Origin: Flavobacteriia bacterium | GTDB taxonomy: Bacteria > Bacteroidota > Bacteroidia > Flavobacteriales_D > Crocinitomicaceae | DNA: 8,340 nt | Reading direction: 5' to 3' | Assembly: GCA_009925805.1 (NCBI GenBank) | Contig: RFQF01000085.1 | Coordinates: forward strand, 1 to 8,340 | In this document: positions 7,407 through 8,340 of the stretch, piece after piece | Numbering within the stretch: position 1 is the first letter of the stretch | Layout of the letters: each line of letters starts with the position of its first letter | The notes under the pieces: model-generated | Seen by the model: only the letters and a program-made list of their open reading frames with translations | Told to the model about the DNA's origin: nothing | Database searches by the model: none | Made by a program: the position numbers and the translations under genes

Positions 7407-7514
7407 ATGCTGATTCGCCCTAGACGCAACCGTAAAAACCCCGCCATTCGCGCCATGGTGGAGGAAACTCATTTATCGGTGGATCATCTGAGTGTTGTTT
7501 CCCGCGCTGCCTGA
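7407..7514 (+). pseudogene. hemB: hemB 5' remnant (N-terminal arm), cut off from the rest of the gene
   Basis: Starting at an ATG four bases after fabG, the first 28 codons encode the conserved N-terminal arm of delta-aminolevulinate dehydratase: RPRRNRKNPAIRAMVEETHL is at residues 4-23, followed by SVDHL. After codon 28 (7488-7490) the similarity ends, and the frame stops at 7512-7514 after seven unrelated codons. An intact protein would continue with a segment of the type PLFV...SMPG...LGI, which is missing here; the conserved sequence resumes at 7492 in another frame. The remnant cannot make a working enzyme alone. The start is well supported by family similarity and operon spacing, so an automated call starting at 7492 would miss the true 5' end of the gene. 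Confidence 0.82.
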
Positions 7515-8244
7515 TGCGCTCAAAGATGCCACGGCTACTTATAGCTATGCCGAAGACAATTTTTATCTCGAAGCGATTCGAACGATCAAAACCCATTTTC
7601 CCGAAATCGTGTTAATGAGCGACGTGGCCATGGATCCATACTCCTCGGATGGACACGATGGATTGGTGAGCGAAGGGAAAATTTTGAACGATGAAACCTT
7701 ACCGATTCTCGGAAAAATGGCCTTAGCCCAAGCGCAAGCAGGCATCGACATTCTAGGTCCGAGCGATATGATGGACGGGAGAATTGCATATCTCCGCAAC
7801 GTCTTGGATGCAGCTTCGTTTACAGACGTGAGCATCATGGCTTACACTGCAAAATATGCCAGTGCCTTTTATGGTCCTTTTCGCGATGCCCTGAATTCCG
7901 CACCAAAATACGGCGACAAAAAAACCTATCAAATGAACCCGGCCAACCGCCGTGAAGCTTTGCTAGAAGCGCAATTAGACATCGAAGAAGGAGCAGATTT
8001 TATCATGGTAAAACCTGCCTTAGCCTATTTGGATGTGATTGCTTATTTAAAAGAAACTTCTTCGGTACCCGTAACGGCCTACAATGTGAGTGGTGAATGC
8101 GCCATGGTATATGCCGCAGCCGATAAAGGATGGATTGATTATGAATCCATCGTATCCGAAATTTTACTCAGCATGCGAAGGGCAGGAGCGAATGGGATCC
8201 TCAGTTATTTTGCCAAAGATTTTGCAAATTTTTTAAAGAAATAA
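7492..8244 (+). CDS. hemB: delta-aminolevulinate dehydratase (porphobilinogen synthase), N-terminally disrupted
   Basis: HemB condenses two 5-aminolevulinate molecules into porphobilinogen, the second common step of haem and tetrapyrrole synthesis, in the cytoplasm. This 250-codon frame holds the C-terminal three quarters of the usual ~325-residue enzyme. Numbering from the GTG at 7492: LFPALPD at 2-8; the metal-loop region SDVAMDPYSSDGHDG at 43-57, where the zinc cysteines are replaced (A46, D48, D56) as in magnesium-type enzymes such as that of Pseudomonas; GPSDMMDGR at 89-97; the two Schiff-base lysines, Lys121 in YTAKYASAFYGPFRDA and Lys174 in MVKPALAYLD; and YNVSGECAM at 197-205. The frame is closed by TGA at 7489-7491, right where the N-terminal remnant ends. 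About 45 residues covering the first barrel strand and helix are absent, so the product is probably inactive if the sequence is correct. The GTG is an unlikely natural start. The downstream gene overlaps the stop by one base. Confidence 0.88.
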   Translation: MLFPALPDALKDATATYSYAEDNFYLEAIRTIKTHFPEIVLMSDVAMDPYSSDGHDGLVSEGKILNDETLPILGKMALAQAQAGIDILGPSDMMDGRIAYLRNVLDAASFTDVSIMAYTAKYASAFYGPFRDALNSAPKYGDKKTYQMNPANRREALLEAQLDIEEGADFIMVKPALAYLDVIAYLKETSSVPVTAYNVSGECAMVYAAADKGWIDYESIVSEILLSMRRAGANGILSYFAKDFANFLKK

Positions 8245-8340
8245 TGGAACATTTCGAGCTCAACAACCAATGGATTTCCTTAGAATCCCTGGAATTTCAT
8301 ATTCAACAGAAGCATAGTGTTCAATTGGGCAGCACCGCCC
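8244..8340 (+). CDS. start of a possible histidine/aromatic amino acid ammonia-lyase (partial)
   Basis: An ATG overlaps the hemB stop by one base (TAATG), a layout typical of translational coupling, and the frame stays open for the 32 visible codons to the window edge. The visible residues, MEHFELNNQWISLESLEFHI followed by QQKHSVQLGSTA, are soluble and have the feel of the N-terminus of the HAL/PAL/TAL lyases: a short beta start, a 'lSLe.le' helix, and 'v.Lg..A' before the helix with conserved arginine. That is a resemblance over a very short stretch with no catalytic residue in view (the MIO Ala-Ser-Gly motif would lie far downstream). The gene itself is likely; the function is a weak guess. 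Confidence 0.5.
   Translation, partial: MEHFELNNQWISLESLEFHIQQKHSVQLGSTA

Noticed and set aside
7486..7500. Programmed ribosomal frameshift joining the two hemB frames
   Set aside because: A frame change alone would not restore the roughly 45 missing residues, and there is no slippery heptamer followed by a stable hairpin that I can see.
1..8340. CRISPR arrays, tRNA/rRNA genes, insertion sequences, toxin-antitoxin or phage genes
   Set aside because: Reading both strands showed no spaced direct repeats, no cloverleaf-like segments, no transposase or integrase motifs and no small toxin-like gene pairs.

Overview
The window reads as a piece of a Bacteroidota genome, most likely a Flavobacteriales-type organism. 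Four things point there: a secreted protein with a type IX secretion (T9SS) type B sorting domain, a conserved membrane-anchored family known mainly from this phylum, a GlmU-like nucleotidyltransferase family typical of the phylum, and promoter boxes of the TAnnTTTG type with no clear Shine-Dalgarno sequences. Base composition looks moderate throughout. I see no RNA genes, insertion sequences, CRISPR arrays or phage genes, and no stretch over about 115 bases outside genes.

Left part (1-2166, minus strand): a sodium/solute symporter is followed, with a 23-base overlap, by a GlmU-like sugar nucleotidyltransferase that runs off the left edge. Middle (2280-5537): a small membrane-anchored protein on the plus strand converges on a long gene for a secreted modular protein (910 residues). 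Their stop codons are adjacent with no base between them. The secreted protein has a signal peptide, a globular domain, six tandem PKD/Ig-like modules each carrying a spaced cysteine pair, and a T9SS type B tail.

Right-centre (5615-6561, minus strand): a single-domain rhodanese and a DedA-family membrane protein form a tight two-gene operon. Right part (6659-8340, plus strand): fabG, hemB and the start of a possible aromatic amino acid ammonia-lyase are packed with gaps of 4 and -1 bases, so they are probably co-transcribed. The 97-base gap between the two divergent operons carries a perfect TATATTTG box facing each way.

The main anomaly is hemB. Its first 28 codons and its last ~250 codons are both well conserved, but about 45 residues between them are missing and the two parts are in different frames. 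This is either a recent inactivating deletion in a normally essential haem gene or a sequencing/assembly error. I found no convincing undescribed defence, mobile or regulatory system; most of the window is ordinary housekeeping and surface-protein content.
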